DNA from: Pseudomonas viridiflava
Lineage (GTDB): Bacteria; Pseudomonadota; Gammaproteobacteria; Pseudomonadales; Pseudomonadaceae
DNA: 64,000 nucleotides
Direction of reading: 5' to 3'
NCBI RefSeq assembly: GCF_900589395.1
Contig: NZ_UUIS01000071.1
Location: forward strand, 1-64,000
The notes under the pieces were generated by a model, which did no database searches, was not told where the DNA came from, and saw only the letters and a program-made list of their open reading frames with translations. The translations under genes and the position numbers were made by a program. Shown in pieces: positions 16,882 through 24,879 of the stretch (the stretch's first letter is position 1; the number at the start of each line of letters is the position of its first letter).

Positions 16882-18204
16882 ATGTTCGAGCGCACTGTAA
16901 CCCCGGCAGACGATAACGGTTGTGGCTGGTTTCACCTGAGCCCGGCGCGTCAGGTGCGGGCTGCGCATTCGGGCACGACCTCGGCGCGCTGGGTGGTGCT
17001 CGGGGCCGGCTTCACCGGGGTGGCGGCCGCTCGGCAACTGGCTCTGCACCACCCCGACGACCACATCCTGCTGGTCGAAGCGCAGCAGGTCGGCTTCGGC
17101 GCCTCCGGGCGCAACTCCGGGTTTGCCATCGATCTGCCGCACGACATCGGCGCCCCCGATTACATCGGCGACCTGGCCACCGCACGCATGAGCCTCAAGC
17201 TCAACCTGCGTGCCCAGGCCTTGCTCAAGCAGCTCATCGACCAACACAGCATCGACTGTCAGTTGCAGGCGGTCGGCAAGTACCAGGCGGCCGTCGAGCC
17301 CAAGGGCATCGCCGTGCTGGAGGCTTACCGCAGCGGCCTGGACAAGCTCGGCCAGGCTTATGAAATGATCGATGGCCAGGACATGCCGGCGCATGTCGGC
17401 ACCGGCTTCTACACGCGCGGCCTGTACACACCCGGCACCTGCCTGTTGCAACCGGCCACGCTGGTCAAGGGCCTGGCCGACAGCCTGCCGGCCAACGTCA
17501 CCCTGTTCGAGAACACCCGCATCACCCGCATCGAGCAAGGCCCCGACACGGTCACCCTGATCCATGACAAGGGCCGCCTGATCGCCGATCAACTGCTGCT
17601 GACCAACAACGCCTTTGCCTCGCATTTCGGCTTTCTCAAGGGTCGCCTGCTGCCGGTGTTCACCTACGCCAGCATGACGCGCCCGCTGACCGAGGCCGAG
17701 CAGTCTGAACTGGGCGGCAAGCCGACCTGGGGCATCATCCCGGCCGACCCGTTCGGCAGCACCTTGCGCCGCACGCCCGACCAGCGCCTGCTGGTGCGCA
17801 ACAGTTTCAGCTTCAACCCCGACGGGCGCAGCCAGGCCAAGTACCTGGAGCGCGCCGAACGCCAGCAACGCATGGCCTTCGAGCGGCGCTTTCCGATGTT
17901 TTCCGGCATGCCGTTCGCGTACACCTGGGGCGGTGCGATGTGCCTGTCGCGCAACCACGAGTCGTTCTTCGGCAGCCTGGCGCCGCGCATCCACGGCGCG
18001 CTGTGCTGCAATGGCCTGGGCATCACCCGCGGCACCATGACCGGCACATTGCTGGCCGACTGGCTGGCCGGCGAGCGCGACGAATTGATCGATTTTCTGC
18101 TGGCGGGTAACGGCCCGAATACCAATCCACCCGAGCCGTTGCTGAGCCTTGGGGTCAACTTCAACCTGCGCCTGGGCCAACGCCGGGCCGGGCTGGAAAG
18201 CTGA
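16882..18204 (+). CDS. FAD-dependent amine/amino-acid oxidoreductase (DAO/DadA family)
   Basis: This 440-residue enzyme belongs to the DAO superfamily. The FAD-binding motif GAGFTG spans residues 41-46, with an acidic residue closing the second strand (LLVEAQ), then FGASGRNSGF, a typical family segment. The C-terminal part has CCNGLGITRGTMTGTLLADW, the second flavin contact. Such enzymes oxidise amines or amino acids to imines. It is followed immediately by a ProC-like reductase, an MFS carrier, a cupin and a RidA protein, pointing to a dedicated amine or imino-acid catabolic operon. Confidence 0.88.
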   Translation: MFERTVTPADDNGCGWFHLSPARQVRAAHSGTTSARWVVLGAGFTGVAAARQLALHHPDDHILLVEAQQVGFGASGRNSGFAIDLPHDIGAPDYIGDLATARMSLKLNLRAQALLKQLIDQHSIDCQLQAVGKYQAAVEPKGIAVLEAYRSGLDKLGQAYEMIDGQDMPAHVGTGFYTRGLYTPGTCLLQPATLVKGLADSLPANVTLFENTRITRIEQGPDTVTLIHDKGRLIADQLLLTNNAFASHFGFLKGRLLPVFTYASMTRPLTEAEQSELGGKPTWGIIPADPFGSTLRRTPDQRLLVRNSFSFNPDGRSQAKYLERAERQQRMAFERRFPMFSGMPFAYTWGGAMCLSRNHESFFGSLAPRIHGALCCNGLGITRGTMTGTLLADWLAGERDELIDFLLAGNGPNTNPPEPLLSLGVNFNLRLGQRRAGLES

Positions 18205-18225
18205 GCCGCCCAAGGAGGGCATGAC

Positions 18226-19002
18226 ATGAAGCGCATTGGCATTCTGGGTGTGGGCGAGTTGAGCGAAAAAGTGGTGTGCGGCTTGCGCAACGGCGGCTTC
18301 GACGGGGCGATTTTGCTCTCGCCGCGCAACCGCGAGCGCAGCCAGAGCCTGGCCAGGCGCTACGCCTGCACGCCACTCGATAGCAATGCGCAGGTGGTCG
18401 AACAGGCCGAGCTGGTAATACTGGGCGTACGCCCGACGGATCTGGCGACCGTGGCCGGCGAAGTGCAACTCACGCCTGGCCAGTGGCTGGTGTCGCTGGT
18501 GGCCGGCGAGGACCGTACGCGGCTGGCCGAGCTGTTTCCCGGTGCGCGCTGCGTGCGGGCCATGCTCTCGTATGCCGCCGAGTACAACCAGGCCACCGTG
18601 GCGCTGACCCCGTCGGCGCCCGAGGTCGAGCACCTGCTGGGCTCATTGGGGCGCCTGGTGGTGCTGCCCGACGACGCGCAGTTCGAGCTAGGTACGGTGG
18701 CGGCCTGCATCAACGGTTGGTTCTACTTTTTGCTGCACGACCTGCAACAGTGGCTGGCCGAGAAAGGCCTGCCCGAAGCCCAGGCCCGGCAGTTGCTGCT
18801 CAGCAGCCTGCACGATTGCCTGGCCTGTGCCGACCGCCAGCCCGGGCAGAGCCTCAAGACCCTGGGCGAGCGCATTGCCACCCCCGGCACCTACACCGCC
18901 AACGGACTGGCGCTGCTCAATCATTCCCAGGCCGGCGCGCAATGGAAAGCCGCCTGCGAAGTGGTGCTCGATGCCTTGCTGAACCGTCCGCCAGGCGCCT
19001 GA
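18226..19002 (+). CDS. ProC-like NAD(P)-dependent reductase
   Basis: This 258-residue protein starts MKRIGILGVGELSEKVV, a Rossmann motif like those of pyrroline-5-carboxylate reductases. It continues with VVEQAELVILGVRPTD, which corresponds to the family's VILAVKPQ, and a C-terminal helical dimerisation half. The usual ProC glycine-rich loop near the C-terminus is altered (PGTYTANGLALL), so it may use a different imine. AAGGAGG precedes the ATG. Downstream of an amine oxidase it might reduce or scavenge the imine formed. Confidence 0.75.
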   Translation: MKRIGILGVGELSEKVVCGLRNGGFDGAILLSPRNRERSQSLARRYACTPLDSNAQVVEQAELVILGVRPTDLATVAGEVQLTPGQWLVSLVAGEDRTRLAELFPGARCVRAMLSYAAEYNQATVALTPSAPEVEHLLGSLGRLVVLPDDAQFELGTVAACINGWFYFLLHDLQQWLAEKGLPEAQARQLLLSSLHDCLACADRQPGQSLKTLGERIATPGTYTANGLALLNHSQAGAQWKAACEVVLDALLNRPPGA

Positions 19003-19101
19003 TCGCACCCGCACCCAACCCGTGACCCCATCCGCCCACTCGCGACCTTCAAGCCGCGGGCAGGGACTGTGCACCCATAAAAAAGACAATCGGAGGCCAT
19101 T

Positions 19102-20484
19102 ATGTCCACGTCAAAACGCTCCGTAGAGGATGCGCCGCTCAACACCTTTCACCGCAAGCTGGCGGTGTTCTCGTCCGGCGGCCCGTTCCTCGACGGCTAT
19201 GTCCTGAGCATCATCGGTGTGGTGATGCTGCAGATTTCTTCCGCGCTGAGCCTCAATGCTTTCTGGGAAGGCTTGATCGCCACCTCGGCACTGATCGGCG
19301 TGTTCATCGGTGGCTTCTTCGGTGGCTGGTTCACCGACCGCTACGGGCGCAAGGTGCTGTACCTCATCGACCTGATCGCCATTGTCGGCTTTTCCCTGGC
19401 GCAGTTCTGGGTCGAGTCGGCCTGGATGCTGTTTCTGTGGCGCTTCCTGATCGGCATCGCGGTCGGTGCCGACTACCCGATTGCCACCTCGCTGCTGGCT
19501 GAATTTCTGCCGCGCAAACAGCGTGGCCCGTTGCTGGCGGCCATGGTGTTGATGTGGTTCGCCGGTGCGGCAGCGGCCTATCTGGTCGGTGAGCTGATGC
19601 TCAAGTTCGGCGGCGAAGACGCCTGGCGCTGGGTGCTGGCCAGTGCCCTGGTGCCGGGTGCGTTGTTCCTGATGGCCCGCAGCGGCACTCCGGAATCGCC
19701 ACGCTGGCTGCTCAGCAAGGGCCGCGTGGCCCAAGCCGATGTCGTGATCAAGAAGGTCTACGGCCCCGAGTACGGCGTCACCGACCTGCCCGAGCCCGAC
19801 AACAAGGCCCAGGTTTCGGTGTGGTCGCTGTTCCACTCCGGCTACGGCAAGCGCATGGCGTTCATCATCCTGTTCTGGAGCTGCGCGATCATCCCGCTGT
19901 TCGCCATCTATGCCTTCGCGCCCAAGGTGCTGCTGGCCCTGAAACTGACCGGCGACTGGGCCAGCTACGGCTCAATCGCGATCACCGTGCTGTTCACCGT
20001 CGGCTGCCTGGTCGGCACCTTGCTGATCAACCGCCTGGGCCGGCGCAACATGCTGATCCAGAGCTTTTTGTGGTCTGGCGCGGCGCTGGCATTGCTGGGC
20101 CTGTACCCGGATGCCGCGCCGGGGCTGGTGCTGTTGATGTTCGGCAGCTACGCGGTGTTCATCGGCGGCGCGCAGGTGCTGACCTATGTCTACCCCAACG
20201 AACTGTTCCCCACCGAAATCCGCGCCTCGGCCGTCGGGCTGGCCACTTCGCTGTCACGCATCGGCGCGGCGGTGGGCACTTACCTGGTGCCCATCTCGCT
20301 GACCACCCTTGGTATCGGTACCACCATGCTGATCGCTGCCGGCGTGTCGCTGTTCGGTGCGCTGATCTCCTGGCTGATGGCCCCGGAAACCCGCGCGCTC
20401 GACCTGCAACAGGCCTCGGCCCTGGGCGCCGCCCCGACGCCCAGCGCCAAGGCTGCTCCGTTGAAAGCCCGTCAACTCACCTGA
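19102..20484 (+). CDS. MFS transporter (sugar-porter/AAHS-like)
   Basis: This 460-residue carrier has 12 predicted membrane segments. The N-terminal loop reads GGWFTDRYGRKVLYLIDL and the mid-region RFLIGIAVGADYPIATSLLAEF, as in sugar-porter and aromatic-acid symporter branches of the MFS. GGAGG precedes the ATG. It lies between the oxidase/reductase pair and the cupin/RidA pair and most likely imports the operon's substrate. Confidence 0.88.
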   Translation: MSTSKRSVEDAPLNTFHRKLAVFSSGGPFLDGYVLSIIGVVMLQISSALSLNAFWEGLIATSALIGVFIGGFFGGWFTDRYGRKVLYLIDLIAIVGFSLAQFWVESAWMLFLWRFLIGIAVGADYPIATSLLAEFLPRKQRGPLLAAMVLMWFAGAAAAYLVGELMLKFGGEDAWRWVLASALVPGALFLMARSGTPESPRWLLSKGRVAQADVVIKKVYGPEYGVTDLPEPDNKAQVSVWSLFHSGYGKRMAFIILFWSCAIIPLFAIYAFAPKVLLALKLTGDWASYGSIAITVLFTVGCLVGTLLINRLGRRNMLIQSFLWSGAALALLGLYPDAAPGLVLLMFGSYAVFIGGAQVLTYVYPNELFPTEIRASAVGLATSLSRIGAAVGTYLVPISLTTLGIGTTMLIAAGVSLFGALISWLMAPETRALDLQQASALGAAPTPSAKAAPLKARQLT

Positions 20485-20502
20485 ACCCAAGGAATCCGTC
20501 GC

Positions 20503-20853
20503 ATGAGTAGCGTATTGACCGTCATCCGCAACACCGACCACGCCGAACTGGGCGAGCCGACCCCGGCCCGCCTGCCGGTCGGCGAACCTGTCGCCCAGGC
20601 CCGTACCGCCCAGGACCAGACCAACGAGGCCGTAGGCGCCAGCATCGGCATCTGGGAAAGCAGCCCCGGCGTATTCCGCCGCCACCTGAAGAACCGCGAG
20701 TTCAGCCATATCCTCAGCGGCTGGTGCATCTTCACCCCCGACGGCGGCGAGCCGGTGACCCTCAAGGCCGGCGACGCGGTGCTGTTCCCGGAAAACTGCG
20801 AGGGCCTCTGGGACATCCGCGAAACCTTGCGCAAGACCTACGTGCTGTTCTAG
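20503..20853 (+). CDS. Cupin protein of the EutQ-like DUF861 family
   Basis: This 116-residue single cupin contains GIWESSPGVFRRHLKNREFS, then HILSGWCIFTPDGGEP and LKAGDAVLFPENCEGLWDIRE, the pattern of DUF861 proteins. These are frequently encoded beside FAD-dependent amine oxidases in Pseudomonas. The biochemical role is not established. It is tightly placed between the carrier and RidA genes. Confidence 0.8.
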   Translation: MSSVLTVIRNTDHAELGEPTPARLPVGEPVAQARTAQDQTNEAVGASIGIWESSPGVFRRHLKNREFSHILSGWCIFTPDGGEPVTLKAGDAVLFPENCEGLWDIRETLRKTYVLF

Positions 20854-20862
20854 GAGCCGGGC

Positions 20863-21207
20863 ATGACTGTAATCGAACGTATCAACCCGGGCCCCCGGGC
20901 CAGCCAGCTCATCACCGCCGCCGGCCGCTTCGAAACCTGCGGCCTGGTGGCGCAGGCACCTGGCGATATCAGCGCCCAGACCCGCTGCGTGCTGGAGCAA
21001 CTCGACGCGCTGCTTGAACAGGTGGGGATTGGCAAAGAGCGGGTGACCCGGGTGCAGATCTGGCTGGCTGACATGGCCCACTTCGACGCCATGAACCAGG
21101 TCTACGACGCTTGGGCCGCCGCTGCGCCTCCGACCCGTGCGTGCGTCGGGGCGCAGTTGGCCAGCCCGCAGTATCTGGTTGAGGTACAGGCGTCGGGGTA
21201 TGTGTAA
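20863..21207 (+). CDS. RidA family imine/enamine deaminase
   Basis: This 114-residue RidA (YjgF/YER057c/UK114) protein would hydrolyse reactive imines or enamines to the ketone or aldehyde plus ammonia. The C-terminal APPTRACVGAQLA segment retains the conserved Arg that binds the substrate carboxylate in E. coli RidA. It starts nine bases after the cupin stop, with an AGGAG site. Its place after a DAO-family oxidase fits protection against the oxidase's imine product. Confidence 0.88.
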   Translation: MTVIERINPGPRASQLITAAGRFETCGLVAQAPGDISAQTRCVLEQLDALLEQVGIGKERVTRVQIWLADMAHFDAMNQVYDAWAAAAPPTRACVGAQLASPQYLVEVQASGYV

Positions 21208-21346
21208 CGACAACCTGAGCCACAGCGCTTTGCTCCTGACAGGGCGCTTGTCGGCGCCCGCTGCACGACAAGGGCAGAGGTGGGTCATTTTGACTGGCCC
21301 TGTCGTGTGCAGATACCTCCCACTGTGGTTGTTCGATCAAGCGGGG

Positions 21347-22330
21347 TTACTTGAATCGAATTTCGTCAACGATGTTATTCAATCGATCAGGTACTAATCG
21401 CTCGCCCGGCTCAAGAGTTTGAAGGCGTTGAAGGCTCATGAGTCGTTCCCTGTCAGTTGTGGCCGCTTTGAACTGCCTGACAAAACCGGGGTAGTTGGCG
21501 GCGTGCTTGTAGCGCTGGCGTGAGTCTGCCATGGCCTTTACAAGGCGGTAGGAGCGTGTTTCTTTTTTGTATAGTTTGAATTTCTCACGGTCGATGAGCG
21601 TGACGGCTTCTTCAAAGGCTGGACTGACTCTGTTTTTATTGATGAACCTTGTTGTTTTTTCAATGGCGTCGGTAGGCGCATGTGCAAGAAGGTTGATGTC
21701 AAGTGTCAGATCTGTGGGCAACATTGTGAATGCTTTGGGTATTGGCTGACTGGGCTTCATCAGTTTTACAGGTCGTAGAAGTGCCTTCACCCATCGCCAT
21801 GTCCGTCCCGTTGGATCCACCCGATTCACCGGATCCCCCGCGCAATAGGCATAGGCATTCAACCCACCCTCCCCAAACGGGCTCAAGCTGTCCGGGCTGT
21901 TGAACCGCATCAACACCGGATTGAACGCCCGATAGCCATTGCCCAGCAGATAATGCCCGGTCACCGGGTCCAGCCGTTCGCCATTGAAGCCTGGCAGGGG
22001 CAAGGACGCCGAGTCTGGATGGCGCATGCCGTAAGGCAGATACGCAAACCCCTGTTGCTGCTCGTCACTCAGGGCATGCACTACCGAGCCCGGCGCGTCA
22101 GTGGCCAGTAATGCACCTTTACGGTGACTCGCTTCCAGCCGCTGTTGCGCCAATAACAGATCGGGCGTCTGTAGCCATGAAGTCTGCATCGTCCCCTGGA
22201 TTACCGTGCTCAGGCGGTTCCGGCGATAGAAGCAATGCGTATCGAGGTGGTCGAGCGGCGAACAACCCGCCAGGCGGTCAAGCGGGTCATAGCTGTAGCG
22301 GCAAAGCAACTCGGGTGTTGGTCGGGTCAT
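21347..22330 (-). CDS. Solitary RHS-core cassette with variable C-terminal tail (cassette 1)
   Basis: This 327-residue protein consists of an RHS repeat-associated core (residues 1-175, with YSYDPLDRL, GFNGERLDPVTGHYLLG and DSLSPFGEGGLNAYAYC, ending DPVNRVDPTG) followed by a 152-residue basic, more AT-rich tail. In polymorphic toxins, sequence after DPTG is the toxin domain. The tail matches no toxin fold I recognise. There is no signal peptide, PAAR, or long RHS barrel upstream, and no immunity-like gene beside it. The ATG at 22330 has AAGG eight bases upstream. Residues 97-175 are nearly identical to cassette 2. Confidence 0.8.
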   Translation of the reverse strand: MTRPTPELLCRYSYDPLDRLAGCSPLDHLDTHCFYRRNRLSTVIQGTMQTSWLQTPDLLLAQQRLEASHRKGALLATDAPGSVVHALSDEQQQGFAYLPYGMRHPDSASLPLPGFNGERLDPVTGHYLLGNGYRAFNPVLMRFNSPDSLSPFGEGGLNAYAYCAGDPVNRVDPTGRTWRWVKALLRPVKLMKPSQPIPKAFTMLPTDLTLDINLLAHAPTDAIEKTTRFINKNRVSPAFEEAVTLIDREKFKLYKKETRSYRLVKAMADSRQRYKHAANYPGFVRQFKAATTDRERLMSLQRLQTLEPGERLVPDRLNNIVDEIRFK

Positions 22331-22467
22331 GACAACGGCCTTGAGCGAGAGCATCAGTGCCTAGCCTAGGCTTCACGCCTACCTTCGCCTACCTCATAAG
22401 AGTAATAGGGCGCCAGCCAGCCAGCCGGCCCAGGCACGTGCTGCCTTGGCAAGGCACGCAGCACGCA

Positions 22468-23538
22468 TCACGTTTGGCTTCGGATGCTTTGCGGGGCCGT
22501 GCCTGTTTCTTCAATCATGGGCTTGATCGTGACAGCCATTGAACGCTTCATCGGTTTGAACGTGCCCTTGTAGTGGTACATACCATCAGGGGATTTGGTT
22601 ATTTTCTGTGAGCGCTTGCTGACCAGCTGAATGATTCGATCAGTGGCGGTTCGTGAATAAAATAGCCCTTCATAACCGATCACCGGTTTTTGAATCAGGT
22701 TTGCAAACTGTTGAGCCAGCGAGGAATGACCTTTGGCAGACAGACAGACCATTAAACTGGCCTGGTCGTAACGACTAAAGTCAATCTTTGCATCAAGCGC
22801 CATCTTGTAAAGGTCTTGAGGGGTATGCCTTGCAGAATTCAGCATCAGGGCGTGATAGCCATCTCTTAACTCACCGGTGGCGTGTGCCTGAAAGGCAATC
22901 GTTTTCAAACCTTTGTCAGACGTGTATTCAAAACTGATCATTCCACCTTTGAAAAGTCTGAATTCAGTCGTAGGTCCATAGCCTAAAAGTGACAGGATTT
23001 TACTGAATACATGCCCCGTCGGATCCACCCGGTTCACCGGATCCCCCACGCAATACGCATAGGCATTCAGTCCACCCTCCCCAAACGGGCTCAAGCTGTC
23101 CGGGCTGTTGAACCGCATCAATACCGGGTTGAAGGCCCGGTAGCCATTGCCCAGCAGATAATGCCCGGTCACCGGGTCCAGCCGCTCGCCATTGAAACCT
23201 GGCAGGGGCAAGGACGCCGAGTCTGGATGGCGCATGCCGTAAGGCAGATACGCAAACCGGTGTTGCTGCGCCGCACTCAAGGCATGTATCACTGAACTTG
23301 ACGCGTCAGCGGCAAGCAACATGCCTTCACCTTGACCTGCCGCCAACCGCTGTTGAGCCAGTAACAGGTCGGGTGCCCGCAGCCATGAAGTCTGCACCGC
23401 ACCCTGGATTTCCGTGCTCAGGCGGTTCAGGCGATAGAAGCAATGCGTACTGTGCTGGCCAACCGGCGAACACCCGGCCAGCCGGTCAATCGGGTCGTAG
23501 TGATAACGGCACAGCCATTCAGGCGTTGGATGGGTCAT
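22468..23538 (-). CDS. Solitary RHS-core cassette with variable C-terminal tail (cassette 2)
   Basis: This 356-residue paralog of cassette 1 has the same core over residues 1-175, ending DPVNRVDPTG, and an unrelated 181-residue tail. The tail contains FQAHATGEL (His219) and LMVCLSAKGHSSLAQQFANL (Cys265), then KPVIGYEG. A His after one strand and a Cys after the next resembles the dyad of caspase-like (clan CD) peptidases; this is a tentative inference. No ribosome-binding site is obvious. It lies 137 bases upstream of cassette 1 on the same strand, without an intervening immunity gene. Confidence 0.78.
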   Translation of the reverse strand: MTHPTPEWLCRYHYDPIDRLAGCSPVGQHSTHCFYRLNRLSTEIQGAVQTSWLRAPDLLLAQQRLAAGQGEGMLLAADASSSVIHALSAAQQHRFAYLPYGMRHPDSASLPLPGFNGERLDPVTGHYLLGNGYRAFNPVLMRFNSPDSLSPFGEGGLNAYAYCVGDPVNRVDPTGHVFSKILSLLGYGPTTEFRLFKGGMISFEYTSDKGLKTIAFQAHATGELRDGYHALMLNSARHTPQDLYKMALDAKIDFSRYDQASLMVCLSAKGHSSLAQQFANLIQKPVIGYEGLFYSRTATDRIIQLVSKRSQKITKSPDGMYHYKGTFKPMKRSMAVTIKPMIEETGTAPQSIRSQT

Positions 23539-23620
23539 GGGCAGCGGTCATGGGCACAAGCAGATGCCCTCAGATTCACCCGTTATCCCGGCCCTGCCTA
23601 CCTGTCAGAACTGCCAGGTC

Positions 23621-24670
23621 CTAAAGATCCAGCCCCACCGGCTCCGCCTGCCAGTCAGCCTTGAACCGCTCCACTTCATGCCGGCGCTTGCGGTAGGAGT
23701 AGGGCGTCTCGCCGTATTGCTTGCGAAACCACAGGATGAAGTGCGAGGCATCGGAAAAACCGCAGCCCAGGGCGATAGTGGTGATGTTCTGGCTGGTGTT
23801 GACCAGCAGGCGCCGGGCATGGTCCAGGCGCAGTTTGCGCCAGTAATTGGCCGGCGGTTCCTGGGTATTGGCCACGAACTCACGGTGCAACTGGCGCGGC
23901 TGGGTGCCGACTGCCTGGGCCACGGTCTTGAGCGACATCGGGGTGTCGAGGTGCGCGCGCATGAAGGCGATGGCGCGGCTGACCCGGTCGTTTTCGTAGA
24001 TGCTCGGCGGGGCGCCGGCCTGTTCCCGGGTGTCGGTCTGCGCCTCGACCAGCAGGTACTCCAGGCCTTTCTGCGCCCGCACCGCGCCGCAGTGGCGGCT
24101 GATCAGGCTGGCGGCCAGGTCGATGGCGGTGCCGCCAGGGCAGGTGATGATGCCGCCATCGTCGACATAGCTCTTGTCCAGCACCGCCGTGGCGCCCGGG
24201 AACAGCGTCTTGAATTCGTCGAGGATGGTGAAGTGCACCGCGCAGCGCTTGCCCTCGAGCAGCCCGGCCTTGCCCAGCACGAACGAGGCCGAGCACAGGG
24301 CGATGATCGGCACCTTGGCCGCATGCAGGTCGCGCAGGGCGTCGAGCAGCCATTGCGGCGGGTTGCGGGTTTCGCCCATCAGGCCGCCGGCAACCACGAT
24401 GTAGTCGTACTGCGCCCAGACATTGAGCGGTTTGGTAGGCAAGATCGGCATGCCGCAACTGGCCGTCACCGGCTCGTCCAGGCAGGTCATCCAGTCCCAC
24501 TGGCAATGCACCTGCTGGCTGCGGAACGACTTGTCGGCGGCAAAGCGCAACGAGTCGACCAGGCCGGCCACCGGCACCAGGGTGAAGTGGTTCAACAGGA
24601 TGAAGCCGACCCGCAGGTCCGGTTTGACCGGGGGGTGCACGGCGGTGTCGGGCGCAAGGGCATGAGTCAT
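23621..24670 (-). CDS. GATase1-AraC family transcriptional regulator (GlxA/CdhR-like)
   Basis: This 349-residue protein has an N-terminal class-I glutamine-amidotransferase-like (DJ-1/PfpI) domain (residues 18-200, with YIVVAGGLMG and ALCSASFVLGKAGLLEG) and a C-terminal AraC domain (SLKTVAQAVGTQPRQLHREF; ITTIALGCGFSDASHFILWF). In Pseudomonas this architecture regulates quaternary-amine and amino-acid catabolism (GbdR, CdhR, ArgR). A GGAGATC site precedes the ATG. It is divergent from the FAD oxidase/dehydrogenase/ALDH operon, its likely target. Confidence 0.92.
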   Translation of the reverse strand: MTHALAPDTAVHPPVKPDLRVGFILLNHFTLVPVAGLVDSLRFAADKSFRSQQVHCQWDWMTCLDEPVTASCGMPILPTKPLNVWAQYDYIVVAGGLMGETRNPPQWLLDALRDLHAAKVPIIALCSASFVLGKAGLLEGKRCAVHFTILDEFKTLFPGATAVLDKSYVDDGGIITCPGGTAIDLAASLISRHCGAVRAQKGLEYLLVEAQTDTREQAGAPPSIYENDRVSRAIAFMRAHLDTPMSLKTVAQAVGTQPRQLHREFVANTQEPPANYWRKLRLDHARRLLVNTSQNITTIALGCGFSDASHFILWFRKQYGETPYSYRKRRHEVERFKADWQAEPVGLDL

Positions 24671-24879
24671 GATGGTTGATCTCCAGGGGAGCCGGCAGCA
24701 AGGGCCGTGGCGTCGATTCTAGGCCCGTGGCGGTGTCCTGAATATCATAGTTGCACCCATAAACAGGAGGCCTAGGACATCCGGTCGCAATGTCCTATCA
24801 ATTGTCATTGGCGTAATAGCAGGGCCTCTGGCGCGCTGCGCATGATGAAAGAAAAACCACTCATCAAGGCAGCCATCAT

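Noticed and set aside
16807..18633. A 608-codon open frame opposite the FAD oxidase and ProC-like genes
   Set aside because: Composition is typical of an antisense shadow, with no recognisable motif and no ribosome-binding site. The plus-strand genes have clear family signatures.
21347..23538. Degraded remnants of a single large RHS gene
   Set aside because: Each cassette has its own ATG, an intact frame through core and tail, and the core occurs twice in the same register. Two complete small genes fit better than fragments.
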